A stretch of DNA of 64,000 bases from Taklimakanibacter sp049323275 (GCA_049323275.1 JBMOOM010000030.1:1-64000); one strand, 5' to 3'. Shown: positions 1-9,296, counted from the stretch's first letter. Numbers and translations: made by a program. Notes: generated by a model not told the origin, from the sequence alone.

Positions 1-153
1 AAGGTCAACATAAGAGAAAAGCGACCCCGACCTCTCGTCCGATCCGCGCATGAAATCCCCTCAATGCTTGCTGCATCAAGTGAATCACGTCTGAAATCCT
101 TCCGCTACAGACTTCTTCAACAGCCTGCTAGATCGCTTGGAGTGCGCGAAGGA

Positions 154-1218
154 TCAGATCCGCCGGCCCGAAACCGGATCGAAAAGATGAACCGCGCCCG
201 GCGCGATCAACATGGCCACCATTTCGCCAGGGGCGATCGGAATGCGCTCGCGGAAGACGGTGGTGAGCTCCCGCCCGCCGAGATCGAGCACCGCATGAGT
301 CTCGGCCCCCGTCGGCTCGATGACCAAGGCCTTTGCCGCAGCGCCCTTCGCATCCCTGGCGATGCTCAGATGCTCCGGTCTGACCCCCAATGTAACCGGC
401 CGCCCGGCAAGCGGCCGCAACGCCTCGGGCAGCGGCAGCCTGGCCTCCGCCGAGAGCTCGAAATCCGCGCCATCGGCGGAGATACGGCCGGGCAGGAGAT
501 TCATCGCCGGTGACCCGATGAAGCCGGCGACGAAGGCATTGGCCGGGCGGTCATAGAGCTCGAGCGGTTTCCCGGCCTGCTCGATGATGCCGCCCTGCAA
601 TACGACGACCCGATCCGCCAGCGTCATCGCCTCCATCTGATCATGGGTGACATAGACGGTGGTGACCTTGAGCGCCTGATGCAGCTTCTTGATCTCGGCC
701 CGCATCTGGACACGTAATTTGGCGTCGAGATTGGACAAGGGCTCATCGAACAGGAAGACTTGCGGATTGCGGACCAGCGCGCGGCCCATGGCGACGCGCT
801 GCCGCTGGCCGCCGGACAGCTGGCGCGGCAGCCGCTGCAGCAGATCGGAGAGGCCCAGCATCCGCGCCGCTTGGTCGACGCGGCTTTCGACCTGGTCGCG
901 CGCCGTCTTCTTCAGGCGGAGTGCGAAGCTCAAATTCTCGGCGACCGTCATATGCGGATAGAGCGCGTAGCTCTGGAACACCATCGCGACGTCGCGGTCC
1001 TTCGGCTCGATGTCATTGACGACCCGGCCGCCGATCCGGATCTCGCCATCGGAGACGGCTTCGAGACCGGCGATCATCCTGAGCAGCGTCGACTTTCCGC
1101 AGCCCGAGGGACCGACCAGCGCCACGAATTCGCCCTCGGCGATATCGAGCGAAATGCCCTTGATCACCTCGACCTGCCCGAAAGCCTTGCGAATGTTCCT
1201 GATGACGACCGATGCCAT
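154..1218 (-). CDS. Sugar ABC transporter ATP-binding protein (MalK/UgpC type)
   Basis: This 354-residue protein is the ATPase that powers the carbohydrate importer encoded by the genes upstream of it in the same leftward operon. Walker A (GPSGCGKS) is at about residues 36-43, the LSGGQ signature at 134-138 and the Walker B FLFDEP at about 155-160. A C-terminal TOBE-like region with GVRPEHLS near residue 278 is typical of the MalK/UgpC subfamily, and the length is normal for it. It is the last gene of the operon, 33 bases after the BtpA-like gene. The ATG at 1218 has AGGAC upstream. The sugar cannot be read from the sequence. Confidence 0.95.
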   Translation of the reverse strand: MASVVIRNIRKAFGQVEVIKGISLDIAEGEFVALVGPSGCGKSTLLRMIAGLEAVSDGEIRIGGRVVNDIEPKDRDVAMVFQSYALYPHMTVAENLSFALRLKKTARDQVESRVDQAARMLGLSDLLQRLPRQLSGGQRQRVAMGRALVRNPQVFLFDEPLSNLDAKLRVQMRAEIKKLHQALKVTTVYVTHDQMEAMTLADRVVVLQGGIIEQAGKPLELYDRPANAFVAGFIGSPAMNLLPGRISADGADFELSAEARLPLPEALRPLAGRPVTLGVRPEHLSIARDAKGAAAKALVIEPTGAETHAVLDLGGRELTTVFRERIPIAPGEMVAMLIAPGAVHLFDPVSGRRI

Positions 1219-1251
1219 GTGGTCCTCGCTGAATGATGAGCCGGAGCGGCG

Positions 1252-2115
1252 TTATCTGAAGCGCTGCACCTTCTCCATGAGGCGGGACACTTTGTCGGGC
1301 ACCACGACGCCCCACATATTGTTGGTGTCCTTGAACCAGCTGCCGACGATGGCGCCATCGGCCGCGGTGAGCAGGCTTTCGGCCGTATCCGGCGTGATGC
1401 CGCTGCCGACCAGGATCGGCCGCGTGGCGCCCTTGCGGATGCCCTCGATCTCCTCGACCTCGGCGGCATGGCCGGTACGGTTGCCGGTGGCGATCAGCAC
1501 ATCGGCGCCGAAGAATTCGACGTCGCGCGTCTGCTCGGAGAGATCGCGATCGCCGACAATGGCGTGGCTGCCGTGCTTCACATGCACGTCGGCGAAGACG
1601 AGAATGTTGTCGCCGCCGATGGCGCTGCGGTAGCGCAGGGCGCGCGGCGCGGCGCCTTCGATGATGCCTTCATTGGCGACATAGGCATTGGCCCACTGAT
1701 TGACGCGGACGAAATCGGCGTTCGAGCTCCGCGCACAGGCGAGCGAGGCGCGCGCCGCATTGGCGACGATGTTGAAGCCCAAGGGAACGCGCGTCGCCTT
1801 GCGGATGCGGTCGCCGACGACCGACATGGCGCCGACCGTCTCGTAGCCGATATCCTCGGGCTTGAGGAACGGAATGTCGCCGGCATTCTCGAGCAGGAGC
1901 CCGTCGACGCCACCCTTGACGAGTCGCAGCGCCTCTTCCACCGCCGCGTCATAGACGGCTTCGAGATCGACCGCCTTGGCGCGCGGCGAGCCCGGCAGCG
2001 GCTTGACATGCACCATGCCGATGATCGGCTTGTTGACCGGGAAGAGCTGGCGCAACGGGTTGGAAACGGCGGGTGGTTGATCGAGCATGGAAGTCGTCCT
2101 GATCTGCGGGTTCAT
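1252..2115 (-). CDS. BtpA/SgcQ family TIM-barrel protein
   Basis: The 287-residue product matches the BtpA/SgcQ family as I know it: an early GMVHVKPLPGSP segment, then GVDGLLLENAGD, and a late ILVGSGITPDTAESLL phosphate-binding-like loop. Family members sit in sugar operons (SgcQ of enteric bacteria) or relate to photosystem I biogenesis (BtpA of cyanobacteria). The operon context here favours an aldolase or epimerase-like role on a sugar derivative, but no reaction is established. The start overlaps the stop of the amidohydrolase gene by four bases (ATGA), implying translational coupling. An internal ATG at 2088 is a possible alternative start. Confidence 0.85.
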   Translation of the reverse strand: MNPQIRTTSMLDQPPAVSNPLRQLFPVNKPIIGMVHVKPLPGSPRAKAVDLEAVYDAAVEEALRLVKGGVDGLLLENAGDIPFLKPEDIGYETVGAMSVVGDRIRKATRVPLGFNIVANAARASLACARSSNADFVRVNQWANAYVANEGIIEGAAPRALRYRSAIGGDNILVFADVHVKHGSHAIVGDRDLSEQTRDVEFFGADVLIATGNRTGHAAEVEEIEGIRKGATRPILVGSGITPDTAESLLTAADGAIVGSWFKDTNNMWGVVVPDKVSRLMEKVQRFR

Positions 2116-2912
2116 GATTGATTGTCGGTCCGGTCGATGCCCCAGACGCGGGCGGCGTTGCGCCAGAAGACCTTTTCGAGATCGGCATCGCTGAGGCCGA
2201 TCTCACGGAGCTTCAATTGCTCGATCTTCGTCGACTGATAGGGAACGTCGGAGCCATATTGCAGCCGGTCGGCCGAGACGTTCTTGATGAAGGTCATGAT
2301 GTCGAAAGCGAAGGCCTGGGACATGTCGACGCTGATATTGGGATATTCCTGGCAGGCGAGGATGCATTCCCACAGGAATGCGTGCATGCCGATATGGGCG
2401 AGCACGAACTGCACCTTGGGATAGGCCTTGGCCGCCTGCGCCTGAAGATAGGGCAGATCACGGGGCGCATCGCCCGAATGGAACAGCACGGTCAGGCCAT
2501 ATTGCTCGGCCTTGTCGAGCAAGGGGCCCATCACCTTCATGTCGTTCGGCCGGTAGAAGTCATAGCCGGCGACGAGCTTCAGGCCGCGGCAATTCCATTC
2601 CCCGACATAACGGTCGATGAGCGCCTGCGTATGCGCGGCCCCGAAGGTGGGGTCGATGCGCGCCACGCCGACGATGCGATCGGGATATTTGCGAGCGGCC
2701 TCGCCGACGAGACCATTGGCCTTGTCATAGTCGCAGTCCCAGGGCGGGCTCATGCGCCGATCATGCGGGAAGAGCACGCCATGCGAGGCATTCTGCTCGT
2801 CGAGCAGCCTGATGACGCTGTCGGGCTGGCCGTTCACCAGATAGGGCACGCAGGTATGCGCCGCGACATTGGCGTCGGTTCCGTAATGCATGTGAGAGTC
2901 GATGACCTTCAT
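2112..2912 (-). CDS. Amidohydrolase-2 family metal-dependent hydrolase
   Basis: The 266-residue protein begins with a VIDSHMHYG metal-binding motif. It carries further conserved histidines in FHSGDAPRD and AHIGMH and a late YGSDVPYQ aspartate, the ligand pattern of the amidohydro_2 (PF04909) TIM-barrel hydrolases and decarboxylases. The reading frame stays open upstream to 3071, but the ATG at 2912 is chosen because it starts right at the conserved motif and overlaps the kinase stop by four bases. It lies inside the sugar transporter operon, so hydrolysis or lactonase-like opening of an imported sugar derivative is a reasonable inference. Confidence 0.88.
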   Translation of the reverse strand: MKVIDSHMHYGTDANVAAHTCVPYLVNGQPDSVIRLLDEQNASHGVLFPHDRRMSPPWDCDYDKANGLVGEAARKYPDRIVGVARIDPTFGAAHTQALIDRYVGEWNCRGLKLVAGYDFYRPNDMKVMGPLLDKAEQYGLTVLFHSGDAPRDLPYLQAQAAKAYPKVQFVLAHIGMHAFLWECILACQEYPNISVDMSQAFAFDIMTFIKNVSADRLQYGSDVPYQSTKIEQLKLREIGLSDADLEKVFWRNAARVWGIDRTDNQS

Positions 2913-3853
2913 CGGATCAATGTCTCCTTGAAGTAAGTGCGGTAGCGTTCGGCCACCTGGTCCATGTCGGGAAGATTGGTCTGGCAGCCCCAGGCTTCGA
3001 CCACGAAGCTGGCGACGGTCGCGGCGAACTTGCCGGTCTGGTCGATCGGCCAGCCGCGGACCAGGCCGCACATGACCGAGGCGGCGAAACTGTCGCCGGC
3101 GCCGGTCGAGTCGACGAAATGATCGGTCGGCACCGCCGGCAGGCGGATCTCGCCTTGCGCCTGATACCAGCGGCTGCCCTTGCTGCCTTCCGTCACCACC
3201 ACCAGGCGCGGCCCCAGACCGAGCAGCCCAGCCGCGGAAGACAAGGAAAGCCGCGTCACGAGATCGGCCGCCTCGCCCCGACTCAGGATCAGCACATCGG
3301 CAGCAGCGAGAAAGCGCTGAGCATTTTCGCCGGCGGTCGCCACCATGCCGTTGATGGCGGTCATCAGGCCGGCCCGCTTCGCCGTTTCGATGGCGGCGAG
3401 CGTGTAGGGGCTGAACATCTCGCTCACCACCAGCGCCTTGGCGCTCTCAATCGCCGCTTGCGGAATGCGCCAGTCGTCCTGCCTGGCGGCCACCCCCAGA
3501 TGCGAGACGCAGAAGCTGCGGTTCTCGGCATCGAAGAAATTGAAGCTGTGGCCGGACTTCTCGGCCGAACGGATTTCGACGCCGGAAAGATCGACACCCA
3601 GCGCCCGCAGATGCGCGGCGTAGCCCGATGTCTCGAAGTCGTCGCCGACCACCATGCCGAGACCGGTGCGTATGCCGAGACGCGCCGCCACCGCGGCGAT
3701 ATTGGCGCTGCAATCGCCGAAGTGGATGCGCTCCATTTCCGCGATCGGCATATCGAGCGGCACCGTCTCGCCTTCCTGCGGAAGGCGCTGCATGCGCAGC
3801 AGGTGATCGAAGATCGACCACGAGCCGATGGAGAAGAGCTCGAGCCCGCTCAT
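2909..3853 (-). CDS. PfkB-family carbohydrate kinase
   Basis: The 314-residue product is a ribokinase/PfkB-type sugar kinase that would phosphorylate the imported sugar in the cytoplasm. Signature 2, DSTGAGDSFAASVMCG, is present near residue 250 with the catalytic aspartate of the GAGD motif, and the N-terminal GDCSANIAAVAARLG region corresponds to signature 1. The ATG at 3853 overlaps the upstream permease stop by four bases, which decides the start against a longer open frame. With the BtpA-like and amidohydrolase proteins it forms the metabolic part of the operon. Substrate unknown. Confidence 0.92.
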   Translation of the reverse strand: MSGLELFSIGSWSIFDHLLRMQRLPQEGETVPLDMPIAEMERIHFGDCSANIAAVAARLGIRTGLGMVVGDDFETSGYAAHLRALGVDLSGVEIRSAEKSGHSFNFFDAENRSFCVSHLGVAARQDDWRIPQAAIESAKALVVSEMFSPYTLAAIETAKRAGLMTAINGMVATAGENAQRFLAAADVLILSRGEAADLVTRLSLSSAAGLLGLGPRLVVVTEGSKGSRWYQAQGEIRLPAVPTDHFVDSTGAGDSFAASVMCGLVRGWPIDQTGKFAATVASFVVEAWGCQTNLPDMDQVAERYRTYFKETLIR

Positions 3854-4716
3854 TTGACCGCTCCCAAAGTGAGGCCGCGGGTGATCTGGCGCTGGAAGAG
3901 CAGCGAGGCGATCATGCCGGGCACGGCGGAAACCATGGCGGCGGCGGCCATCAAGCCCCATTTGATCTGGTCGAAGGTCATCGCCTGCAGGATGCCCATG
4001 GTGATCGGGCGCGTCTCGCCGCCCGCCAGCACCAGACCGAAGATCAGATTGTTCCAGCTGAAGATGAAGGCGATGATCATGGCGCTGGCGAGGCCCGGCT
4101 TGGCGATCGGCACGATGATCTGCAAGAGGATGGTCAGCGGCCCGGCGCCGTCGATGCGCGCCGCTTCCTCGATCTCGATCGGAATGTCGCGGATGAAGCT
4201 CATGAGGATCAGGATCATCAGCGGCAAAGTGATGAGCTGATGAACGAGGATCATACCGACATAGCTGTCATAGAGGCCGATGGTCGTATAGAAGGCATAG
4301 AGCGGCAGGATGATCGCCAGCTCCGGCGCGAAGCGGAAGGAAAGAATGGTGAAACGGGCGCGATTGGCGCGCTTGGCTTCGCCGCGGGCCAGCGCATAGG
4401 CCGCCGGCAGGCCGAGCACGACCGAGAGCAGCACGGCGCCCGAGGAGATGACCACCGAATTGCGCAGGAAGCGCAGGAGATCGGGCATGACGCCGCCCGC
4501 CTGGTCGGCTTCGCTGCCGAACAGGACCTCCCGGTAATTTTCGAAGGTCGGTGCGAAGGTGAAGCGCGGCGGATAGGCGATGATGTCGCCGAACTCCTTG
4601 AGCGACATCGTGAAGATCCAATAGATCGGAAACAGCACGAAGCAGCCGAGCAGCGCATAGCCCAGCGTGAGCAGCGCCCCGTTCGTCACCTTGCGTGCGT
4701 TCAGCTTAGCGGCCAT
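3850..4716 (-). CDS. Sugar ABC transporter permease (MalG/UgpE type)
   Basis: The 288-residue inner-membrane protein has about six hydrophobic segments. It has the EAARIDGAGPLTILLQIIVP cytoplasmic EAA loop that contacts the ATPase, typical of MalG-type carbohydrate permeases. An N-terminal helix (LGYALLGCFVLFPIYWIFTM) is followed by the large periplasmic loop. The frame is open further upstream, but the ATG at 4716 gives the normal family length and an 11-base overlap with the preceding permease. It is expected to form a heterodimer with that permease. Confidence 0.93.
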   Translation of the reverse strand: MAAKLNARKVTNGALLTLGYALLGCFVLFPIYWIFTMSLKEFGDIIAYPPRFTFAPTFENYREVLFGSEADQAGGVMPDLLRFLRNSVVISSGAVLLSVVLGLPAAYALARGEAKRANRARFTILSFRFAPELAIILPLYAFYTTIGLYDSYVGMILVHQLITLPLMILILMSFIRDIPIEIEEAARIDGAGPLTILLQIIVPIAKPGLASAMIIAFIFSWNNLIFGLVLAGGETRPITMGILQAMTFDQIKWGLMAAAAMVSAVPGMIASLLFQRQITRGLTLGAVK

Positions 4717-5611
4717 GGAACCGCGTCTCCTCCTTGCGCCACAGCGTGAGCAGGATGGTGCTGAAGATGTAGGACAGCACCCAGAGGATGAAGACGATGG
4801 CCATGGCGCGGCCGAGGCTCGACCAGCGATAGGCCTCCTCATAGGCCATGACATGCAGCGTGCGCGTCGCGTTGAGCGGGCCGCCGCGCGTCGTCGCATA
4901 GATGATCTCGAGCGACTTGAGCGCGTCCGGAATACGGAACATGGCGACCAGCACGATATAGGGCTTGAGCGCCTGCAGCTTGATGTGGCGGATCGTCTGC
5001 CAGGCATTCGCCCCGTCGATGCGCGCCGCCTCCAGCACCTCGCCCGAGATCGACTGCAGCCCGGCAAGCAGGATGATGGCGGCAAGCGGCATGAACAGCC
5101 ACGTGTCGATGAGTACGACCGAAACGAGCGCGGTCGAGGGATCGCTCAGCCAGGCGAAGGGCGCCACGCCGGCCTGCGCCAGGAGCCAGTTCAGGACGCC
5201 GCTCTGCGGTTGCATCATCGTCTTCCACATCAGGCCGGCGACGACCGGCGGAATGAGGAGCGGCAAGGCGATGGTGCTGCGGAAGAACCACTGCGCCTTG
5301 CTCGGCACGTCGAGCAGCAGCGCCACCGCGAGGCCGAGCGGAATCTGGATCAGGGTCGCCAGTCCCGCATAAAGCAGTGTATTGCCGAGGGCGATCCAGA
5401 AGGTCGGATTCTGCGCCAGCTTCAGGTAATTGGCGAAGCCGACGAAGCGCGTGACGCCGGCATAGAGCTTCTCATTGGTGAGGCTCGTATAGACGCCGTC
5501 GAGGAACGGCACGATCGTCAGGAACAGAAGGCACAGCGCCGGGGCGAGCATGGCGATGTAGACCGCCCGCCCGCCCGCGAGAGCTCCTTTTCCGGCTGCT
5601 GCGCTGGCCAT
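4706..5611 (-). CDS. Sugar ABC transporter permease (MalF/UgpA type)
   Basis: The 301-residue protein has six predicted membrane helices and the EAARIDGANAWQTIRHIKLQ EAA loop, identifying it as the MalF/UgpA partner of a carbohydrate import complex. It follows the binding-protein gene by 27 bases and overlaps the second permease by 11 bases. The start at 5611 is preceded only by a weak Shine-Dalgarno sequence. Nothing in it indicates which sugar is moved. Confidence 0.93.
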   Translation of the reverse strand: MASAAAGKGALAGGRAVYIAMLAPALCLLFLTIVPFLDGVYTSLTNEKLYAGVTRFVGFANYLKLAQNPTFWIALGNTLLYAGLATLIQIPLGLAVALLLDVPSKAQWFFRSTIALPLLIPPVVAGLMWKTMMQPQSGVLNWLLAQAGVAPFAWLSDPSTALVSVVLIDTWLFMPLAAIILLAGLQSISGEVLEAARIDGANAWQTIRHIKLQALKPYIVLVAMFRIPDALKSLEIIYATTRGGPLNATRTLHVMAYEEAYRWSSLGRAMAIVFILWVLSYIFSTILLTLWRKEETRFHGR

Positions 5612-5638
5612 CTGTCGATCCGAGCTCTATCGCGGCGC

Positions 5639-7033
5639 CTACTCGTCCAGCATCTGCTGGACGGCTTCCTGCGCGGCGCAGAGATTTTCCTTCACATTGC
5701 CATTGTCGAAATAGGATTGCTGGACGGCCTCGGCCCATCGGTCGAGCATGCGCGTCAGCTCCGGATGCGGCGGAAAGCGCACCGCGGCGACCTCGCTCTC
5801 CTCTTCGGTGACCTTGCGATATTGGCCCGGCACTTCGCCCCAGGTCTCGACCTTCGCCGCGAGCTCCTGGTTGGCCCAGGCCGAATGGCGGACCGGGTTC
5901 ATATTGCCGGCGAGATGCATCTTGACCATCACATCCTTCGACGTGACCCATTCGAGGAACAGCCAGGCGGCGTCCTTCTGCTTCGAGGCCGAGTTGAGCG
6001 ACATCGACCACACCCAGGCGGCGGCGGCGCGCTTGCCGTCGGGCCCGAGCGGCGTCAGCGCATAGCCGACATCGTCGGCGATCTTCGACTGCTTGGGATC
6101 CTCATAGACGGAAGCGAAGAGATTGGCCTCGTTGAGCGACATCACATATTGCCCCGAGGCGAAGCCCTGCATGGCCTGGTCCCAGGTGAAGGCGCCCGCC
6201 CCTTCGGGCGAGGCGGTGCGGATCAGTTTGACGAAGTCTTCGGTCGCCTTGACGCTGGCATCGGAGCAGATCTGCAGCTTGCCCGAGGCGTCGACCATCT
6301 CGACGCCATAGGACTGCAGCATGGTGCCGAAAGTGAGATAGGGCAGATCCCAATATTTGTCGAAGCGCGTGATCAGCCCATGGATCGGGCCGTCCGGGCC
6401 TTCGGTCTTGAGCTTGGGCGCCATGGCGAGAAGATCGGCATAGGTCTTCGGCACTTCGAGACCGAGCTTCTTCATGAGGCTCGGCCGGTAAGCGAGCTGG
6501 TAGCTCTCGGCGTTGATCGGCAGCGCCCAGAGCTTGCCTTCGCCCAGGCCCTTCATCGGCTCGAGCGTCCAGCGGCCGGAGGCGAGAATGCCGGGGATGA
6601 AGTCCTTCACGTCATATTCGGCGGCATCGGTGAGCTTGTCATTGGCGATGAACTCGTCGAGCGGCTCGAGCCAGCCCGCCGAGGCATATTGCCAGTTGTT
6701 CAGGGGCGACGTCATGAAGACATCATAGGCGCCGGTTTTGGAGGAGAGATCGGCCAGGAGCTTTTCGAAGCCCGGCTGCTCGGCGAGCTCCTCGAAGGTG
6801 ACCTTGATGCCGGTCTTGGCCGTGAATTCCGCCAGCATCGGCTTCAGCGCGTCGACGAAAGGATGCGAAATCAGCAGGAGATTGAGGGTCGTTCCCTCGG
6901 CCTGCTTCCAATTGACCTCGGCCGACGCCATCGTCGGCGCCATGGCGACCCCTGCCAGGGAGCACATCAGGGCGAAGGCCATCCCGCGGACCGTACCCCC
7001 GATCGCAGCGCTTCCACGCTTCAACTCGAACAT
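5639..7033 (-). CDS. Extracellular sugar-binding protein of ABC transporter
   Basis: The 464-residue product is a family-1 solute-binding protein. A signal peptide (hydrophobic core MAFALMCSLAGVAMA, cleavage likely near SAEV) is followed by a periplasmic domain containing LISHPFVDALKPMLAEFTAK and the typical FEKLLADLSSKTGAYDVFM segment. The ATG at 7033 is taken as start because it opens the signal peptide; the same frame is open to 7864 but overlaps the divergent regulator. This first gene of the operon lies downstream of the promoter region that holds the operator-like palindrome. Ligand unknown; a monosaccharide or polyol derivative is likely from the regulator and kinase. Confidence 0.93.
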   Translation of the reverse strand: MFELKRGSAAIGGTVRGMAFALMCSLAGVAMAPTMASAEVNWKQAEGTTLNLLLISHPFVDALKPMLAEFTAKTGIKVTFEELAEQPGFEKLLADLSSKTGAYDVFMTSPLNNWQYASAGWLEPLDEFIANDKLTDAAEYDVKDFIPGILASGRWTLEPMKGLGEGKLWALPINAESYQLAYRPSLMKKLGLEVPKTYADLLAMAPKLKTEGPDGPIHGLITRFDKYWDLPYLTFGTMLQSYGVEMVDASGKLQICSDASVKATEDFVKLIRTASPEGAGAFTWDQAMQGFASGQYVMSLNEANLFASVYEDPKQSKIADDVGYALTPLGPDGKRAAAAWVWSMSLNSASKQKDAAWLFLEWVTSKDVMVKMHLAGNMNPVRHSAWANQELAAKVETWGEVPGQYRKVTEEESEVAAVRFPPHPELTRMLDRWAEAVQQSYFDNGNVKENLCAAQEAVQQMLDE

Positions 7034-7081
7034 GTCTGTTTCCTCCAGGCCGTTTGCCGGCTCGCTCGATATGACGCAAAG

Positions 7082-7103
7082 GAATTGCACTTTTGTGCAA
7101 TTC
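7082..7103. promoter_or_regulatory. Operator-like palindrome between sugar operon and SorC regulator
   Basis: A perfect inverted repeat has arms GAATTGCAC and GTGCAATTC separated by four T. The core GCACTTTTGTG recurs in opposite orientation at about 7141-7155 (CACAAAAGTGCACAA), just upstream of the regulator start at 7175. These two sites flank the divergent promoters. The arrangement fits cooperative binding by the tetrameric SorC-type regulator encoded next to it, which is an inference from family behaviour. Confidence 0.7.
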
Positions 7104-7174
7104 ATGCACATTAGCGTAACATAGCCAGATTGACCGTCAACACAAAAGTGCACAAACTGCAGTAAAGTGAAGCC

Positions 7175-8146
7175 ATGGATCCAAATATCGATCAGGAACA
7201 GCAACTCCTCGTCCGCCTGGCGTGGCTCTATTACGTAGGCGGCCACAGCCAGGAGGAGATTTCCGAGCAGACCGGCCTGTCGCGATTCAAGATCCTGCGG
7301 CTCCTGTCCAAGGCCCGCGAGGCCAGGATCGTGAAAATTTCGATCGACCATCATTCGATCGAGACGCATCAGCTGGCCGACGAGCTGAGCCGCCGTTTCG
7401 GGCTGGTCGAATGTATCGTAACGCCGCCGCTCGGCTCGACGCCTGATCCGCAGGCCGACGACGCGCGCGCCCGCCGCGCCGTCGGCATCTGCGCCGCGGC
7501 CTTTCTGGCGCGCCGGCTGCAGGGCGCCACCCCGCCGGTCGTGGGCCTGGCCTGGGGCCGCACCATGGCGGCAATGGTCGATGAGATGCCGAAGCTCAAT
7601 CGGCCCGACGCCCGCTTCGTGTCGCTGATGGGATCGCTGAGCCGCACCGCCCGCACCAATCCCTTCGAGGTGGTCCAGAAGCTCGCCGAGACCTGCGGCG
7701 GCGAGGCTTACATCCTGCCCGCTCCCTTCATCACCGACAGCGAGGAGGACTATCAGATCATCATGGCGCAGAGCCTGGTGCGCGAGACCCTCGCTCTGGC
7801 CCGCAAGGCCGACTTCTATATAGCGAGCTTCGGCGACTGCTCGATGAATTCCTTCATCCACCAATATGGCCTGTTGAGCTCAGAAGAGATCGCGGACGTC
7901 CTCGCCTCGGGCGCGGTGGCCGACATGTTCGGCAAGTTCTTCAACAAGAAGGGCGAGCTCGTTCCCAGCAAGCTGAATAACCGCACCCCCAGCGTCTCGA
8001 TGGACGATCTTTCCAAGCATGAGATCGTCCTGCTCGCCGCCGGCCTCGCCAAGGCCGAAGCGGCGCAAGCCCTGCTGCGCTCAGGCCTGATCAACCGGCT
8101 CATCGTCGACGGCGATCTTGCTAAGACTCTGACCGCCGGAGAATGA
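7175..8146 (+). CDS. SorC-family sugar-binding transcriptional regulator
   Basis: The 323-residue protein has an N-terminal helix-turn-helix (about residues 17-55, GHSQEEISEQTGLSRFKILR). A sugar-isomerase-like effector domain follows, with GLAWGRTMAAMV and AAGLAKAEAAQALLRSGLI characteristic of SorC/DeoR-type SorC regulators. It is transcribed divergently from the ABC transporter operon and probably controls it and itself in response to a phosphorylated sugar. The ATG at 7175 is the first after the shared promoter region. It ends one base before the convergent serine hydrolase gene. Confidence 0.92.
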   Translation: MDPNIDQEQQLLVRLAWLYYVGGHSQEEISEQTGLSRFKILRLLSKAREARIVKISIDHHSIETHQLADELSRRFGLVECIVTPPLGSTPDPQADDARARRAVGICAAAFLARRLQGATPPVVGLAWGRTMAAMVDEMPKLNRPDARFVSLMGSLSRTARTNPFEVVQKLAETCGGEAYILPAPFITDSEEDYQIIMAQSLVRETLALARKADFYIASFGDCSMNSFIHQYGLLSSEEIADVLASGAVADMFGKFFNKKGELVPSKLNNRTPSVSMDDLSKHEIVLLAAGLAKAEAAQALLRSGLINRLIVDGDLAKTLTAGE

Positions 8147-8147
8147 C

Positions 8148-9296
8148 TCACTCGCGGATCGCGGTGATCACATATCTGCTGAAAATGTCATAAGGCAGCG
8201 AGTCCTGGCGGTCATCGGCATAGTCGCCGGCCGTGATCACCACGACGAGATCGAGCTCGGGGTGAACATAGATGCGTTGGCCGCCAAGTCCTTGCGCCGA
8301 AATCCATGAGGAGCGCCGGTCGTCTTTGTCCTCGTAATCGGTCCACCATTGATAGCCGTAGCCGATCGACGGATAGCTGTCGAAACCCGTCATATGGGGA
8401 CGGGTCGACTCATCGATCCAGGCTTGCGATACGATCCGGCGTCCGTTCCATTCGCCGTGCCTGAGCACGAGCTGGCCCAGCCTGGCCATGTCCCGCGGGC
8501 GTGACCGCAAGCCCGAATCCGCCGCGGTCTCGCCATTGCCCGGCATTTTCAGCCATTCGACATCGCGGATGCCGAGCGGTTCGAACAGAGCCTCCTTGGC
8601 GAAGTCGGCGATGAACTTGCCGCTCGTCCGCTGCAGCACGCCGGCCAGAAGCTGCGTGTCGCCGCCGCTGTAGTTCCATTTGACGCCGGGCTTCGCGGCG
8701 ACCGGCTTGCCGAGCGTGAAGCGGTAGGGATCGGTCGAATAGATCATCCGCCGCTCATCATTCGCCTCCCGGTCATAAGGGCGCGTTTCATCCCAGGCGA
8801 GGCCGGACGTCATGGTGAGAAGATGGCGCAGCGTGATGCGGTCTTTCTCCGGCGTGCGCAGAGCCGCCATGTCGGGAAAGTAGCTGAGGACGGGTTGGTC
8901 TACATCACTGATGATCTTGCGGTCGAGCGCGATGCCGACGAGAAGCGATGTCACGCTCTTGCTGACCGAGCGCAAGTCGTGTTTCACATCCGGCCCATGC
9001 TCGATCCGGCCCTGATCGACACCCCATCTTTCATCCGGACCGGCGCGATAGTGTTCGAAGACCAGGGCGCCGTGACGGACCACGACGACCCCGTGTATAT
9101 TGGCGTCGCGACGGTCGAGCTCGTCGATCAGCGCACAGAGCTTGCGCGGATCCAATCCGGCTTCGGCCTGCGTCGCGATCTTCCAGTCATCGATCCCGGA
9201 AGCCGGGAGGCCGCACAGCCGATCCTGCGCTGGAGACGAGAGCGGCCAGAGGGCAACGAAAGCCGCACCGATCAGCGCGGCCATACCATCGCGCAT
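8148..9296 (-). CDS. Exported serine hydrolase of the beta-lactamase/class C family
   Basis: The 382-residue product begins with a signal peptide (AALIGAAFVALWPLSSPAQ). It carries the SVSK tetrad (S-x-x-K) of penicillin-binding-protein-like serine hydrolases in DLRSVSKSVTSLL, a YSGGDTQLL segment likely to provide the second-motif tyrosine, and a C-terminal GLGGQRIYV region. Such enzymes are periplasmic esterases, peptidases or beta-lactamase relatives; substrate is unknown. The ATG at 9296 shares one base with the stop of the upstream protease gene (TGATG), so the two are probably translationally coupled. Confidence 0.87.
   Translation of the reverse strand: MRDGMAALIGAAFVALWPLSSPAQDRLCGLPASGIDDWKIATQAEAGLDPRKLCALIDELDRRDANIHGVVVVRHGALVFEHYRAGPDERWGVDQGRIEHGPDVKHDLRSVSKSVTSLLVGIALDRKIISDVDQPVLSYFPDMAALRTPEKDRITLRHLLTMTSGLAWDETRPYDREANDERRMIYSTDPYRFTLGKPVAAKPGVKWNYSGGDTQLLAGVLQRTSGKFIADFAKEALFEPLGIRDVEWLKMPGNGETAADSGLRSRPRDMARLGQLVLRHGEWNGRRIVSQAWIDESTRPHMTGFDSYPSIGYGYQWWTDYEDKDDRRSSWISAQGLGGQRIYVHPELDLVVVITAGDYADDRQDSLPYDIFSRYVITAIRE

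Noticed and set aside
1..153. Partial gene at the left edge
   Set aside because: No frame with recognisable sequence extends from the edge; the stretch follows the stop of the ATPase gene and shows no clear terminator.
4667..7114. 815-residue open frame on the plus strand
   Set aside because: It lies antisense to the permease and binding-protein genes, is rich in Arg/His/Asp repeats of the kind produced by the reverse frame of high-GC genes, and has no domain.
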